A stretch of 64,000 nt of DNA from Onthophagus taurus. Taxonomy: Eukaryota; Arthropoda; Insecta; Coleoptera; Scarabaeidae. Both the position numbers and the translations under genes were made by a program. Positions 23,304 through 33,334 of this stretch are shown here, one piece after another. The notes beneath the pieces are model-generated. The model ran no database searches, was not told the DNA's origin, and worked only from the letters and a program-made list of their open reading frames with translations. Location of the stretch: assembly GCF_036711975.1 (NCBI RefSeq), contig NC_091973.1, positions 20,832,001 through 20,896,000 of the forward strand, read 5' to 3'. Every line of letters begins with the position of its first letter. Position 1 is the first letter of the stretch.

Positions 23304-24434
23304 ATGTCAAACGACAAAAACGAAACTCAATCTAAAATTGAACATTATAAATGAATTGAACTAAAAGAAGCACTTTGCAAGTTAGGATTGGATGAGTATG
23401 GAAGTAAGGTTGACTTAAAAAATAGGTTAATTAATGCACTGTCTGTAAGTACTGACGAAAATATAGACAATTTAGAAAATTTGGACGACTCAACAGATAG
23501 TATATGTACGGTAGTTCCAAATAAAACAAAACACACCAAAGTTGCCGCCTTAAACAATAAAACTATATTTAGAATGCTCAACAAAATTAAAGAGTTAGAA
23601 AACCAAATCCTCAACCTAAGAGTACAAATTACAAAAATGAATAAACGGAAAAATCAATCAAAGTTTAAGTGCTGTTTCAATAAAACTCGCGAGTCGGTAC
23701 AATCAACAGTGAAAAATAACTCGGCGGTCGAAGATCCATCGAACAAGGCGTCAACCAATACCAGACGGCAACAGCTGCCTTATCATGGCACGGAGGTACG
23801 GAAGTCGGTACGAAACATAGACGAAACTAGGGTACCAAATTCGCCCTGCATTGCCCCAGAAGATAGCAAAGGGAGAATATTGCTACTAAGTGACAGCCAC
23901 GGTCGCGATGGTGGCAGCATTCTAGCGCAATATTTAAACAACGATATAAATAAAAAATACGAAGTTTGCAATATATGCAAACCAAACGCGACGATGGCAA
24001 ATGTAATACAAGATGTTCAATTGTTATGTGAAAATTTTAATAGGAATGATTATATTATAATTATGGCAGGCTGCAATGATATTCTTCAAGATAAAATATT
24101 TACTGATGATATTTATCTTAAACTTAGAGTAATTAAAGAGAAATGTAATCTTATTTTCATTGCTGTACCTTTCTGTGACAAAAAACCCACAATATGTAAA
24201 AAGATGTTTGACTTTAATTGTAAAATTAGTAAATTCTTGAAATCAATAGATTATACGGGAAACAGCTTTCTGGAAGTCAATGGGTTTCTTAAAACATTAG
24301 ACAAAACTAGGCATGGCCTTCATTTAAATATGAGAGGGAAATGGAAATTGTATGATTTTGTGGCTAAACGGGTATTATTGATATCTGGTTCGGGTTTAAA
24401 TTTTCACCCACGCCGCGTAGAGAACAATTTGTAG
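23304..24434 (+). pseudogene. LINE ORF1 with SGNH-hydrolase (esterase) domain
   Basis: The best start is ATG 23304 (MSNDKNETQSK). A TGA at 23352-23354 interrupts the frame after 16 codons. The same frame continues with ELKEALCKLGLDEYGSK, a SAP-like motif, and the next ATG is at 23397 or thereabouts. A coiled-coil stretch (KIKELENQILNLRVQITK) follows. The SGNH blocks are LLLSDSHGRDG, MAGCNDIL and TRHGLHLN, containing the family's Ser, Gly, Asn and His positions. Such ORF1 proteins bind RNA and may act on lipids. The single stop is the only clear defect. Confidence 0.8.
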
Positions 24435-27220
24435 CAAAAAACCCTATATTAAATATACTGTACACAAATATTCGAGGCATTGGTAGTGGAATGGGGATGC
24501 TTGAGGGATACATTCAGGATAAAGATTTTAAAGTTTTGTGCCTTACTGAGACTTGGCTAAAAGAGTATGAAAGCGTAAATGTTTCAATATCTGCGCTGTA
24601 TCCTTGTTCTTGTTACAGTCGTCGGGTGCATATTCGTGGAGGTTGCATGATATTAGTGAGAAATGATATACCTTGTAAGAATCTTGATAGGCTGGTCTGC
24701 ACTTCAATTGAAAAACATTTTGAAATTAGTGGAATAAAAATTCTAGACCTAGATATAGTCATACTTACTATATACAGATCGCCAAGTGGTGATATTGATG
24801 TTTTTGTTGAGAAGTTAGACCATGCATTGTCTTTCTTTCCTGCTTCTCAGAGAGTCATCGTTACGGGTGACTTTAATGTATGGTTTGGTACTGATAGGCA
24901 CGATACGTGCTTGGTACTTGAATGTTTCAATACTTTCGGCTTTATCCCATTGATTGAAACGGCAACACGTGGAAAAAATTGCATAGATAACATTTTTATT
25001 AATTTTGACTCCACATGTGTTGAAGCAGTAGTAAGTGACCAGTTGTCTGATCACAACAGTATCGCGGTGAGGTGCACACTAAATCAGGAGTCACGGTTGA
25101 ATAAAATTACTTGTAGGCCTATGACGGAGAGAGGCAAATTTGTCTTTTATGAATCTGTGTCAAATATTGACTGGGACTTTGTTTCCTACAATGACTTGGA
25201 TATTGACAAAAAGTTTCAAATGTTTTTGAGCGCTGTACTGGAGGGCTTTGAAATGGCTTTTCCCGTGAAACAGGTTGGTGAGAAACAGCTGGGGTCCTCT
25301 GATAACTGGTTTACTCCTGAACTATGTATGCTACGCAATAGGCTAAATGTTCTCAATACAATTTATAAAGTAATGAATACTAACGAAGTAAAAAATATGA
25401 GAAATATAGTTCATGCTCAATATAATAAAAAAATTAAAGTAGCTAAAATAGAATATAATGATAGACTTATCAAGGAGTCTCAATGTTCAGGGAAAATAAT
25501 GTGGCAAATTATTAATCAAAATCGGCCCAACACCCTTAATAAAATTAAAGCCGAATTTGACCCTAACGAAGTTAATGATTTTTTTCTAAATGTACCCGTT
25601 GATATAATTAATAACTTAAATAACTCCCATTTAGAAAATAAATTTACTTATTTTCTTAATAAAATTGACGCAAAACATTGTAGTTTTTCATTTGGGAAAG
25701 CATCTTTTATTGAGGTACGTGACATTATTGATTCTCTTAAGCCAAAGTCAACTAAAGATATATATGGCCTAAGTGTAAAATTAATTAAACAAGTTAAAAA
25801 TTTAATAATTGAACCTCTTACTAAACTTATTAATTTTGCTATATGTGAAGGAGTATTTCCAAATGCTTTGAAAACAGGTTTAATAGTTCCCGTCTTTAAA
25901 AAGGGAAGTCCTGACCAGTTAGAGAATTTTAGGCCAATCTCACTCTTGCCGGTGTTCTCGAAGATATTTGAAAGGGTGCTGAGCAGTAGGATTGCTGATT
26001 ACTTTGAGGGTAATTCCTTGTTTGCTGCCACACAATACGGATTTCGTAAGGGTAAATGCACATCTGAGGCAATAGCTGACTTTGTTGAAAGAACTGTTGA
26101 ATGCTTTGAACAGGGGCAGTATCTTGTTGGAAGTTTTTGTGATTTGAGTAAAGCTTTCGACTGTGTACAACATGACCTTTTGATTGAAAAATTAAATAAA
26201 TATAATTTTGATAATCTCAGTTTGAAACTAATCAAATCTTATCTTACAGGTAGAACTCAAACTGTTAAATGTGGAAATAGCTTTTCAGAAAAGAAATTAA
26301 TAACCGTGGGTGTCCCACAAGGGTCAATTCTGGGACCGTTATTATTCTTAATTTATATCAATGATCTTGCTCAAAATATAAGTCAGTCGGATGTAATAAT
26401 GTACGCCGATGACACAACCATAATAAACTTTGGAAATAACCATGAAATGACACAGTCGAAGGCGCATACTGCACTAAATAATGCCGAAATGTGGTTTACG
26501 TCGAACAAACTGAAACTAAATACTGAAAAGACAACAGTTACTGCTTTTTCAATGCGGTCTACCTTGAATTCTGATTGTGTTAAATTTCTAGGCGTTTATC
26601 TGGATCCTAAATTAACTTGGGACAAACATATCCAATATGTATTTAATAAACTATCTAGTAGTATATATCTGCTTCGTCTCTTAAGCAATAATGTGTCAAA
26701 ACAAGTATTAAAATGTGCGTATTTTTCGCTGTGTCAAAGTATAATGACATATGCACTCCTGGTTTGGGGGGGTGCCTCAAGCTGCGATAGAATATTTCGA
26801 CTTCAGAGAAGAGCAATAAGAATTTTAGACAACTTAAAATACAGAGATGATTGTCGTAACTCTTTCATAAAGCAAAAAATTTTAACCTTCCCGGGATTGT
26901 ACATCCTGGAATGTGTGATCTATGTCAGGCAAAACCTTCACAAGTGTGTTACTCACGATAGTGTGCACGGATATGAAACTAGGAATGGAGCACACTTGAT
27001 ACCTAATTTCTGCAGGCTTACCAGAAGTCAACGCCATTTTAATTTTGTGGCAATAAAATTTTTCAATAAAATTCCTGCAGAAGTTACAAGGCTATCACAT
27101 AGGCTTTTTAAACTAAAAATGAAATCTTTTCTTATTCAGAGGGCTTATTATTCGTGCCTCGAGTATTTGGATGATGTTGTAAATGTGGGTGATTTTGAAC
27201 CTGTTATTAAAATTAATTAA
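24368..27220 (+). CDS. LINE ORF2: AP endonuclease and reverse transcriptase
   Basis: The open frame starts at 24368 and overlaps the ORF1 end by 67 bases in another frame. The first ATG is at 24491, but endonuclease homology already begins at about 24450 (LNILYTNIRGIG). The endonuclease has LCLTETWL, VTGDFNVWFG and DQLSDHNSIAV. The RT has KPKSTKDIYGLS, FKKGSPDQLENFRPISLLP, AATQYGFRKGKCTSEAIADF, LSKAFDCVQHDLL, GVPQGSILGPLLFLIYINDL and the catalytic MYADDTTI. A C-terminal region with WGGASSCDRIFRLQRRAIR completes about 909 residues from the ATG. There are no stops, so it may be functional. Confidence 0.92.
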   Translation, partial: TGIIDIWFGFKFSPTPRREQFVAKNPILNILYTNIRGIGSGMGMLEGYIQDKDFKVLCLTETWLKEYESVNVSISALYPCSCYSRRVHIRGGCMILVRNDIPCKNLDRLVCTSIEKHFEISGIKILDLDIVILTIYRSPSGDIDVFVEKLDHALSFFPASQRVIVTGDFNVWFGTDRHDTCLVLECFNTFGFIPLIETATRGKNCIDNIFINFDSTCVEAVVSDQLSDHNSIAVRCTLNQESRLNKITCRPMTERGKFVFYESVSNIDWDFVSYNDLDIDKKFQMFLSAVLEGFEMAFPVKQVGEKQLGSSDNWFTPELCMLRNRLNVLNTIYKVMNTNEVKNMRNIVHAQYNKKIKVAKIEYNDRLIKESQCSGKIMWQIINQNRPNTLNKIKAEFDPNEVNDFFLNVPVDIINNLNNSHLENKFTYFLNKIDAKHCSFSFGKASFIEVRDIIDSLKPKSTKDIYGLSVKLIKQVKNLIIEPLTKLINFAICEGVFPNALKTGLIVPVFKKGSPDQLENFRPISLLPVFSKIFERVLSSRIADYFEGNSLFAATQYGFRKGKCTSEAIADFVERTVECFEQGQYLVGSFCDLSKAFDCVQHDLLIEKLNKYNFDNLSLKLIKSYLTGRTQTVKCGNSFSEKKLITVGVPQGSILGPLLFLIYINDLAQNISQSDVIMYADDTTIINFGNNHEMTQSKAHTALNNAEMWFTSNKLKLNTEKTTVTAFSMRSTLNSDCVKFLGVYLDPKLTWDKHIQYVFNKLSSSIYLLRLLSNNVSKQVLKCAYFSLCQSIMTYALLVWGGASSCDRIFRLQRRAIRILDNLKYRDDCRNSFIKQKILTFPGLYILECVIYVRQNLHKCVTHDSVHGYETRNGAHLIPNFCRLTRSQRHFNFVAIKFFNKIPAEVTRLSHRLFKLKMKSFLIQRAYYSCLEYLDDVVNVGDFEPVIKIN

Positions 27221-27378
27221 CGATCAGTTGTTATGCTGTGTTTGTTACGCCGTAGATTGTTTGTTTTATTTCAAGTAGTTTTTAACATGTATTGTTTAAT
27301 ATGAATTATGACAAGTGTGACATATTATAATGTATTGTATACTGAAATATCGAGCATGAATAAAAATTATTATTATTA

Positions 27379-28299
27379 TTAAATTATAATTATTACATCA
27401 TTATCGTTTTCGTTTCCATCAGCCTCATAATAAGAGCGACCGGTATTGGATTTTTGCATAATTTCTCGATAATACTGCCTTTGAACACGAGTGGTCTCCA
27501 ATTGTTCGATAAGTACCAATCGTTGCAATTCCTGAGTAGTGAGTTTGGAAGTTTCTTCTGTTTCATATGTTTCTAAATTCTTCTTCGTTTGATGTTTTGT
27601 AGGTCGAGGTGGCACAAGGGAAGCTATTTGGGGACTAAATTCATCCGTCTGCTCAGACTCAAGCAATATAGAAGATGATAAATCTTCGTTGTTTTTGTTT
27701 ATTTTGGTGGTAGGAGGTCCAATACTTTTTGCTCCTATAATAAAAACGGAACATATTTAGCCATTAGTTTAAAATTATGAATGAAAATAACTACCTATTT
27801 CATATTTCGTACAAATTTTTAGTGTTTCAAAGAGCCATTTTTTATACATCTAGTTAGGTAAGTTATGTAAAGAATTAACTTTAACAAAGTTTTATGAATA
27901 TATACGCGATACATATATTTGTATAATATAAACAGGTTAAATAAAATACATACTTACCAGGAATTTTGCTTATAGTCGGATTATCCTCTCCATCCATTAA
28001 TTCGTGCAAAATTTTTTCCCACTGGCATAAAACGATTTTTTTATTCCCGGTTTTGTTTTTGTCCACTTTGCTTTTTAGCCTCGTTTTCATATTGTTTACT
28101 TTTTTCATCAATTGAGAAGATGAATGGTTTTCCCAATTGACGTTCTAGCTCAAGAACTGATTGCCTCAAGGCTTCATCTTTCAATGTTTTTTTCTGCGGA
28201 ATTTGTGTTTTCCATAGAATTTCCGGCCTTTTTTGCAACTGCAATGCTACTAGCAAATTGTTGCTTGATACATCGTCACCATTTTCTTCTGCCGACATT
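27379..28299 (-). pseudogene. Harbinger accessory Myb/MADF-like protein, with intron
   Basis: The minus-strand start MSAEENGDDVSSNN at 28299 leads into a helical DNA-binding region (ILWKTQIPQKKTLKDEALR, ELERQLGKPF). A frameshift near 28070-28100 moves to the frame with VNNMKTRLKSKVDK and CQWEKILHELMDGEDN. A good intron runs from GTAAGT at 27957 to TAG at 27735. The second exon, GAKSIGPPTTKI through QLETTRVQRQYYREI, ends at 27379. Harbinger elements encode such a partner for DNA binding and nuclear import of the transposase. The shift makes this copy doubtful. Confidence 0.75.
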
Positions 28300-28620
28300 G
28301 TTGTCTTACAAATTACTGGTTTATACAAAGCATTAAACTTCTAAGGGTATAATTCAGTATGTTAGGTTAGGTAAATAAACACAAACATCAAATACTAAGA
28401 GCGTAAGTATAACAACTGCGGCACCGATTTATACAAGTCACGACGAGTTAGACGAGCAAATCCTCATTTGATCTAAGCAGATGCTCATAAGTAAAAGCAA
28501 ATCATTATTCATACAAATCGGAGCAAATGCTTATACTCGGACCTTTTACTTTCAGCATAAGCTTATAGCTGTTGCTTATACTTAAGAGCATTTGCTCGCT
28601 TTTTATTCATACCACCCAAT

Positions 28621-29924
28621 ATATAACCGTGATTTTTTCTAATACTTCATAAAACTTTTTACTAATAATTTGGCCTACTTTACCATTTACTACAACAGAC
28701 TCATTTAGTGTCATTGCTTGCGTTTCTAAATTTAAAATAATCCTATTGACAAACTCATAATTACTTTGAATAAACACTAATTCTGAACCTAATGTCGCCT
28801 TTTTTAATAGTGCTTTATATTTTTTAATTGCTTAATTATTTTCCTCCTCAAAATCCATGGTCATAAAATGTTGCAGCAGTTAACCAGGTACCCCACCGTG
28901 TAATGACAGGCTCTGGTGGTAGATTAACATTAGGCAATTTTTCCTTATATAGTTGGATCCTGAAGGGAGACTTCAAAAATATTTTTTTTACAATGCTAAT
29001 TAACGCATTTACGTCTGGAAATTGATTCCTAATTTCCTCTGCTACTCTATTCAAACCATGAGCTAAGCACGTCACATGAATTAAATTGGGGTACAACATT
29101 TTAAGTTGTTGCTTTAACCTGCTTTAACCATATATGTGGCAGCATCCGAAAGCAAAAGCAATATTTTTTCAGTTGGTACAATTTCCGGAAGAAAAAAATT
29201 CATTAACGCTTCATTTACGAAACGTAAAATTGTAAGATGGTTAGTTTTGTCTAATTGTTTGCAAGCAATTAAATATGATTTACCAGCAAATGAACTACGT
29301 AAAACACCTATCAGCAAGTTCGCAATATATCTTCCACAACAATCGGTAGTTTCGTCAACTATTAAATATACGTAGTGGTTTTTGACTACTTCTTTGATAG
29401 TCCTAATTATTTTAACATACTCCTCATTTACGTAGCCCTTGCGCAAAGTTCATCCGGTACAGTACTTATTTTTGGTTGTTTCTGGTTGAATAGCTTGCTT
29501 CAAAGATTGTTGAGACATTTTAGTTTGATTAAGTTGATGAGTTTTTTTCTTATGTAAATCGGTAGCAACATGTTGCGTGATCTGAGATTTGCGGTCACAA
29601 GCAACCTGCAACAAAAGCTTAAGAGTAAGAAACAAACATTTTGGAATCGACTTTAGCCATACAAAGTTAATCAGTGGTTATAGGAGTACGTTTCCATTAT
29701 TTACACCCGTAACTACAATTCAAACTGGTAGAATGGATTATAATTTTAATCTAGACTCTATAAAGTGTAATTATTAGTTTTATTTAAATTTACATTGAAA
29801 AATATGACAAATATAAACTTACCGTTTTACCACATGCTTTACAAAACACATTTTCTTCTTGTAGAATAAGTTCAGGAATTGCTTTTATACAAGACACCAC
29901 CAAATAATTTTTCACCTTCGGCAT
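28621..29924 (-). pseudogene. hAT transposase N-terminal and central part, with intron
   Basis: Exon 1 starts at 29924 (MPKVKNYLVV) and ends FCKACGKT at 29823. The intron runs from GTAAGT (29822) to TGCAG (29606) in phase 0. Exon 2 completes the BED-like finger (ACDRKSQITQHVATDLHKKK). A TGA at 29450-29452 interrupts an otherwise open frame containing LIVDETTDCCGRYIANLLIG. A frameshift at a 10-base tandem duplication near 29105-29125 precedes [19 protein letters not shown] and [12 protein letters not shown]. The C-terminus is at 21283-21507, beyond the Harbinger insertion. Confidence 0.87.
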
Positions 29925-30438
29925 TTTTGAAATACTTAAAAGTTGTACATACAAAGCAAAAACTAAAAAGAGATCCGAACAGCTTAAGATCGACTCGTAG
30001 AATGATGTGTTTTCAAATAAATTTAACTTCGTGGACATCATTTTTTATTTTAGACGCCAGCTACATAAAGACCCGCGTCGAGCCTAAGTCGCCAAAGACA
30101 ACGGGCCCTCGACGAACATGCGACGCCCGACAGTGCGTCGCGACGGTCGGCCTGGCTACCTCTAACGAATATAAGAAAAAAGAGTTGACCATAATATAAA
30201 TTAAACCTCAAGTAATAAATAAGGAATCGACGTTGTACTTTCAAAACTTATACTACTGTAAAATATATGAAAATATGTAAAAATATGCAATATATGCAAA
30301 AATATGCGAAAAACTTAGAAATATGTAAAATATGTAAAAATTAGTATTAATTTTACACCAGATTAAGCTGAGTGTTGTTATTTTCTTTAGATTGTTAACA
30401 ATTCACTTACCTTCAATACGAAAGATAATTCTGAGATA
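29925..30438. other. hAT 5' flank with ATATGCAA repeats
   Basis: Bases 30262-30345 hold about eight ATATG(C/T)AAAA strings, like those at 15660-15765. This is probably the subterminal region of the hAT copy. No TIR could be fixed. Confidence 0.4.
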
Positions 30439-30820
30439 TTGTTACACCGAGCGTTACACTGGGGTTGGTTCAAAATAAAACTTGTCTTCTTACAGGGGGT
30501 TTACCGTTACTTTATTTGTTCTGATTTACAATTACTTTGTTACCAAACGACTAAGACAGACTGCGTTGTTACAAAAACATTTTTCATTGCGGCGACGGCG
30601 ATGTCCCCGACCGCGAATGCAGAACGGAAGAAGCTTTATTCAAAACTAAAGAATTTATAAAAGATCCATACCATAACCTGACTGTGGTAGATTTAGGTAT
30701 AAAGAAATATCAGTTTATAAATCGGTACTTAATAAATAAGTACTTGCGTTGAACTGATACTGTGTGAGCTGTGGTGTGTCGAGTTCCGTTTGCGTGGAAA
30801 TGGAAATAGGATAATGTGCA
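30439..30820. other. No gene recognised
   Basis: Short frames only. The region precedes a Harbinger fragment and may hold the missing upstream part of that element in decayed form. Confidence 0.4.
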
Positions 30821-31039
30821 GTGGAAGAAGTAAAAGTATCCCATGGTAGTTTTGACTACGAAGAAAATGGAATCTTAGTAGAGGAAGTATGGCATGAAGC
30901 AGATAACGATACTATGACATCTCTATTACCACTTCGCAATATCCCTAGAAAGCCCAGCATAGATGCAAAAGCCATTAGAAATGCATTTGCTGAATATTTT
31001 ACAAGCAGCGGAAAGATACCTTGGCAGGATCAGTACTAG
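30821..31039 (+). pseudogene. Harbinger transposase C-terminal fragment
   Basis: The C-terminal peptide IPRKPSIDAKAIRNAFAEYF and the following SGKIPWQ match the usual end of one PIF/Harbinger transposase subgroup. The upstream catalytic domain is missing. A convergent MADF-type frame follows on the minus strand at 31184-31450, as expected for the second Harbinger gene. Confidence 0.6.
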
Positions 31040-31183
31040 CTGAAACCTGCCCTATATCTTATTATTGAAATATATGTTGTTAAAGAAACTTACCTCTGAA
31101 ACCTAACCATTTTTTTCTAGACAAACCACGTTGGCTTATAAACTTCGTCAGTCCCAGCTCCTCTTTTCAAACTTTGCTTCACT

Positions 31184-31450
31184 TTACAAGCTTACACAAG
31201 CTCTAAACGATGCCATTAATGAATCATTTTTCTTTTTGAACTCTGTCACTGTGTATTTGTTACCCATCTTAACTTCTATACGTTTCCATGCATCATAAAT
31301 ATAATTTAGATTTTTGTGATTTTTCAACGACGTATTCCATATAATAGTTTCATTTTCATAAAACTCCAAAAATTCTAGAACAGTTCCATTGGACCAATCC
31401 ATTTGTGCAGTTCTATGACAATAATTAATAAGAAATAACAGTTCAGTCAT
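31184..31450 (-). pseudogene. MADF-type DNA-binding domain (Harbinger partner)
   Basis: This 88-residue frame has the MADF pattern: LEFLEFYENETIIWNTSLK, YIYDAWKRIEVKMG, VTEFKKKNDSLMASFR. It lies tail to tail with the Harbinger fragment at 30821-31039. The C-terminal part is missing. Confidence 0.65.
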
Positions 31451-31819
31451 GCAGCGATTGTGGATGCACTTTTAGGGAATAGCACTGCGAATATTCGTTT
31501 CCTTTGATGCGGCATAAAAGACCGACACGCGACGGAGACAAGGGGAGCAATAAATTTGGTCATCGCCAAGTAGCAAATAACCCATCTACACTACCCGGGG
31601 TTTGCCAAGCAGTTGTTCGGCACTTGCCGAATGCCGCATGTCTGGCGCCGCCTTTTAGTAAAACCATAATCTTTATCGGCGGTTAACATTTTTCTCCGCT
31701 TTTTTATTATGGGTATTGACAATGTCTTGTAGCTGCCATCAATTTTCTTTTACGCATTCGTTCAACATATTTAGTAGTGTATTTCCTCTACTATTATTAA
31801 TTATTTTGTATTAATTTGC
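31451..31819. other. No gene recognised
   Basis: The region includes a G+C-richer patch near 31570-31680 (GTTTGCCAAGCAG, CACTTGCCGAATGCCG). It may be the outer end of the Harbinger relic. Confidence 0.35.
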
Positions 31820-32177
31820 TCCAACATTATAGGCTACTGCAGCAGCATTACACCTCAGCTCGTATGATTTTTCAATGGAAAATTGATACGTTTCTCCCCA
31901 CAAACTTGGAGAGAATTGTATGTTTCCGCAGCATTGTTGTTAATATTGAATACAAGGCTGTCGGCATGTTGAATAAGCCTATGCCACCTACTTCTATATC
32001 GTCGAATATTCCAGACTCCTTCATTTGGTCTACATACGTTAGTTTATTTTCCTTCGAACCGTGACAAAAATAAGAAGCGCACCTATTATGTTGTCCAAAA
32101 ACATGGTATGGGGTGTTCCTAATATCAAGCGTAAGTGAAGCGTATTTGATCTTGTAGGGAGAGATCTTCTTTTTCAT
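31820..32177 (-). pseudogene. Possible Mutator-like transposase fragment
   Basis: Read on the minus strand, YASLTLDIRNTPYHVFGQH precedes a Cys/His patch, NRCASYFCHGSKEN. A later part has LSKFVGRN followed, in broken frame, by a CNAA-like string. This recalls the H-x-FG-x-H-x2-C and kFVGGKRiNf motifs of Mutator-like transposases in insect genomes. The match is by eye and partial. Confidence 0.35.
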
Positions 32178-32390
32178 GATTATTTATCGATGATTTAATA
32201 GCTACTGTGGGTCTTTCAATGTTTTTTTTAATATGTTGCGTATGTATGGGCTAGCCACCTTGTTTTTGAATATAGCTATTAGATTCTCCAGGTTCATCTT
32301 TGATGAATTAATAACAGATGGATTTCATATGTCCTATTTCTGTTATGTCTTGATCTAGAACGGTTTCCTTTCGTTATTGTTGGATTTGTA

Positions 32391-32670
32391 TCAGTCATAA
32401 TCCGTTCTTAGTATTAGGTGTTCTATCAACATTTTATATGTCTGACATTCCGACTTGCTTCCACTACACTTTTTCCCTCGGATCTTACACGGAATACAAA
32501 CCTTGGGGCCACTCTTTTGATCACACTGTGTTTTGGTATGTGTATTTTCTGAACAAATTGTGTAGATTTCGTTTTTCGTACAATACTTCATGACATGTCC
32601 TAAGTCCCCACATTTGTTACAACGTGGGACGACTAAATAATCTTTTACTAAAATTGCGTTATAACCAATG
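32391..32670 (-). pseudogene. Zinc-knuckle end of a Jockey-type LINE ORF1
   Basis: The minus strand reads VPRCNKCGDLGHVMKYC, then an ICSENTHTKTQC block and a CIPCKIRGKKCSGSKSEC block. Serial CCHC-type knuckles of this spacing end the Gag-like ORF1 of Jockey and related LINEs. One Cys is replaced in the second knuckle. No ORF2 follows. Confidence 0.6.
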
Positions 32671-32764
32671 TATACTCGTTTTTGTGAGAGTATTTTGTTT
32701 TCTTATCTTTCCCGTCACTTCTGCCACCACATGAAAACCACTTTAAAAACCAACAGCACACCAC

Positions 32765-32786
32765 GATCGACCTACTCAGGTCGATC
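32765..32786. repeat. Perfect 9-bp hairpin, 4-base loop
   Basis: GATCGACCT, loop ACTC, AGGTCGATC. It lies just upstream (minus sense) of the zinc-knuckle relic. No gene or T-run is attached. Confidence 0.75.
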
Positions 32787-32959
32787 ATATGTTCAGTTGT
32801 GACCATATTGTTCAGAACATGTTTTTAGAAAATATTCTAACTGAATGAATAAATGGGGATTGTAAAATAAAGGAACAAATTTTCTAAAAAAAACGCTAAC
32901 CAGTTTAGACACTTTTACCTGTAAATGAAAAATACCCTAGGGTTCTTTTACCATGAAAA

Positions 32960-33040
32960 ATAGTTTTATTAAAACTGGCAGATCGGTGCTACAGCTGTTT
33001 CAGTTTTAAAAATAAACCTTCCTCAGGCACGACTGAAAGA
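32960..33040. repeat. PLE-type terminal module (weak)
   Basis: ACTGGCAGATCGGTGCTACAG, then CTGTTTCAG and CTCAGGCACGACTGAAA, resembles the module at 35911-35975 (GGTACAACAATGTTTCG, CTTCAGGTACGACT). Both have the layout of ends of Penelope-like elements. The rest of 32787-33334 shows no gene. Confidence 0.3.
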
Positions 33041-33334
33041 AATTACAATTGAAAAAATATCATATGTTTACAGAAGCGAAATGAAGTTACCGTTATTAAT
33101 GAAGAACAAAGTATAAGGGCATATCAGAAGGATACCAAGCGACTTCGGGAGCTAAATCCTTTTTTTTTTTCTTTAACTTTATATAAATGTTAAAAGTCGG
33201 ACGGCTGCGTTGATGATAGTAATCGAGACAGATTTTTTATCCAACAATAGTGACTATTCCCGAGATCATTTATAATTAATAATAAATTTACATGTCTCTT
33301 TCCTTTTAGTCGCCATATATGCATTGTTATTATG

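Larger units (their letters stand above)
23290..27380 (+). mobile_element. CR1-group non-LTR retrotransposon inside Harbinger
   Basis: Two ORFs are present: an esterase-type ORF1 and an endonuclease-RT ORF2. The 3' end carries an (ATT)n-type tail at 27367-27380. It lies between the two Harbinger genes and therefore inserted later than the Harbinger. The 5' edge is not exact. ORF1 with an SGNH hydrolase fold is known in CR1-superfamily elements. Confidence 0.85.
21509..28617 (+). mobile_element. PIF/Harbinger element carrying a nested LINE
   Basis: TIRs GGGTGGTATGAATAAA (21509-21524) and TTTATTCATACCACCC (28602-28617) are exact inverted copies. Both are flanked by AAT (21506-21508 and 28618-28620), the 3-bp duplication typical of Harbinger. 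The element has the expected two genes in convergent order: a DDE transposase (+) and a Myb/MADF-like DNA-binding protein (-). Palindrome-like GAGCATATGCTC strings repeat inside both ends. About 4 kb of LINE sequence lies between the two genes. Confidence 0.93.
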
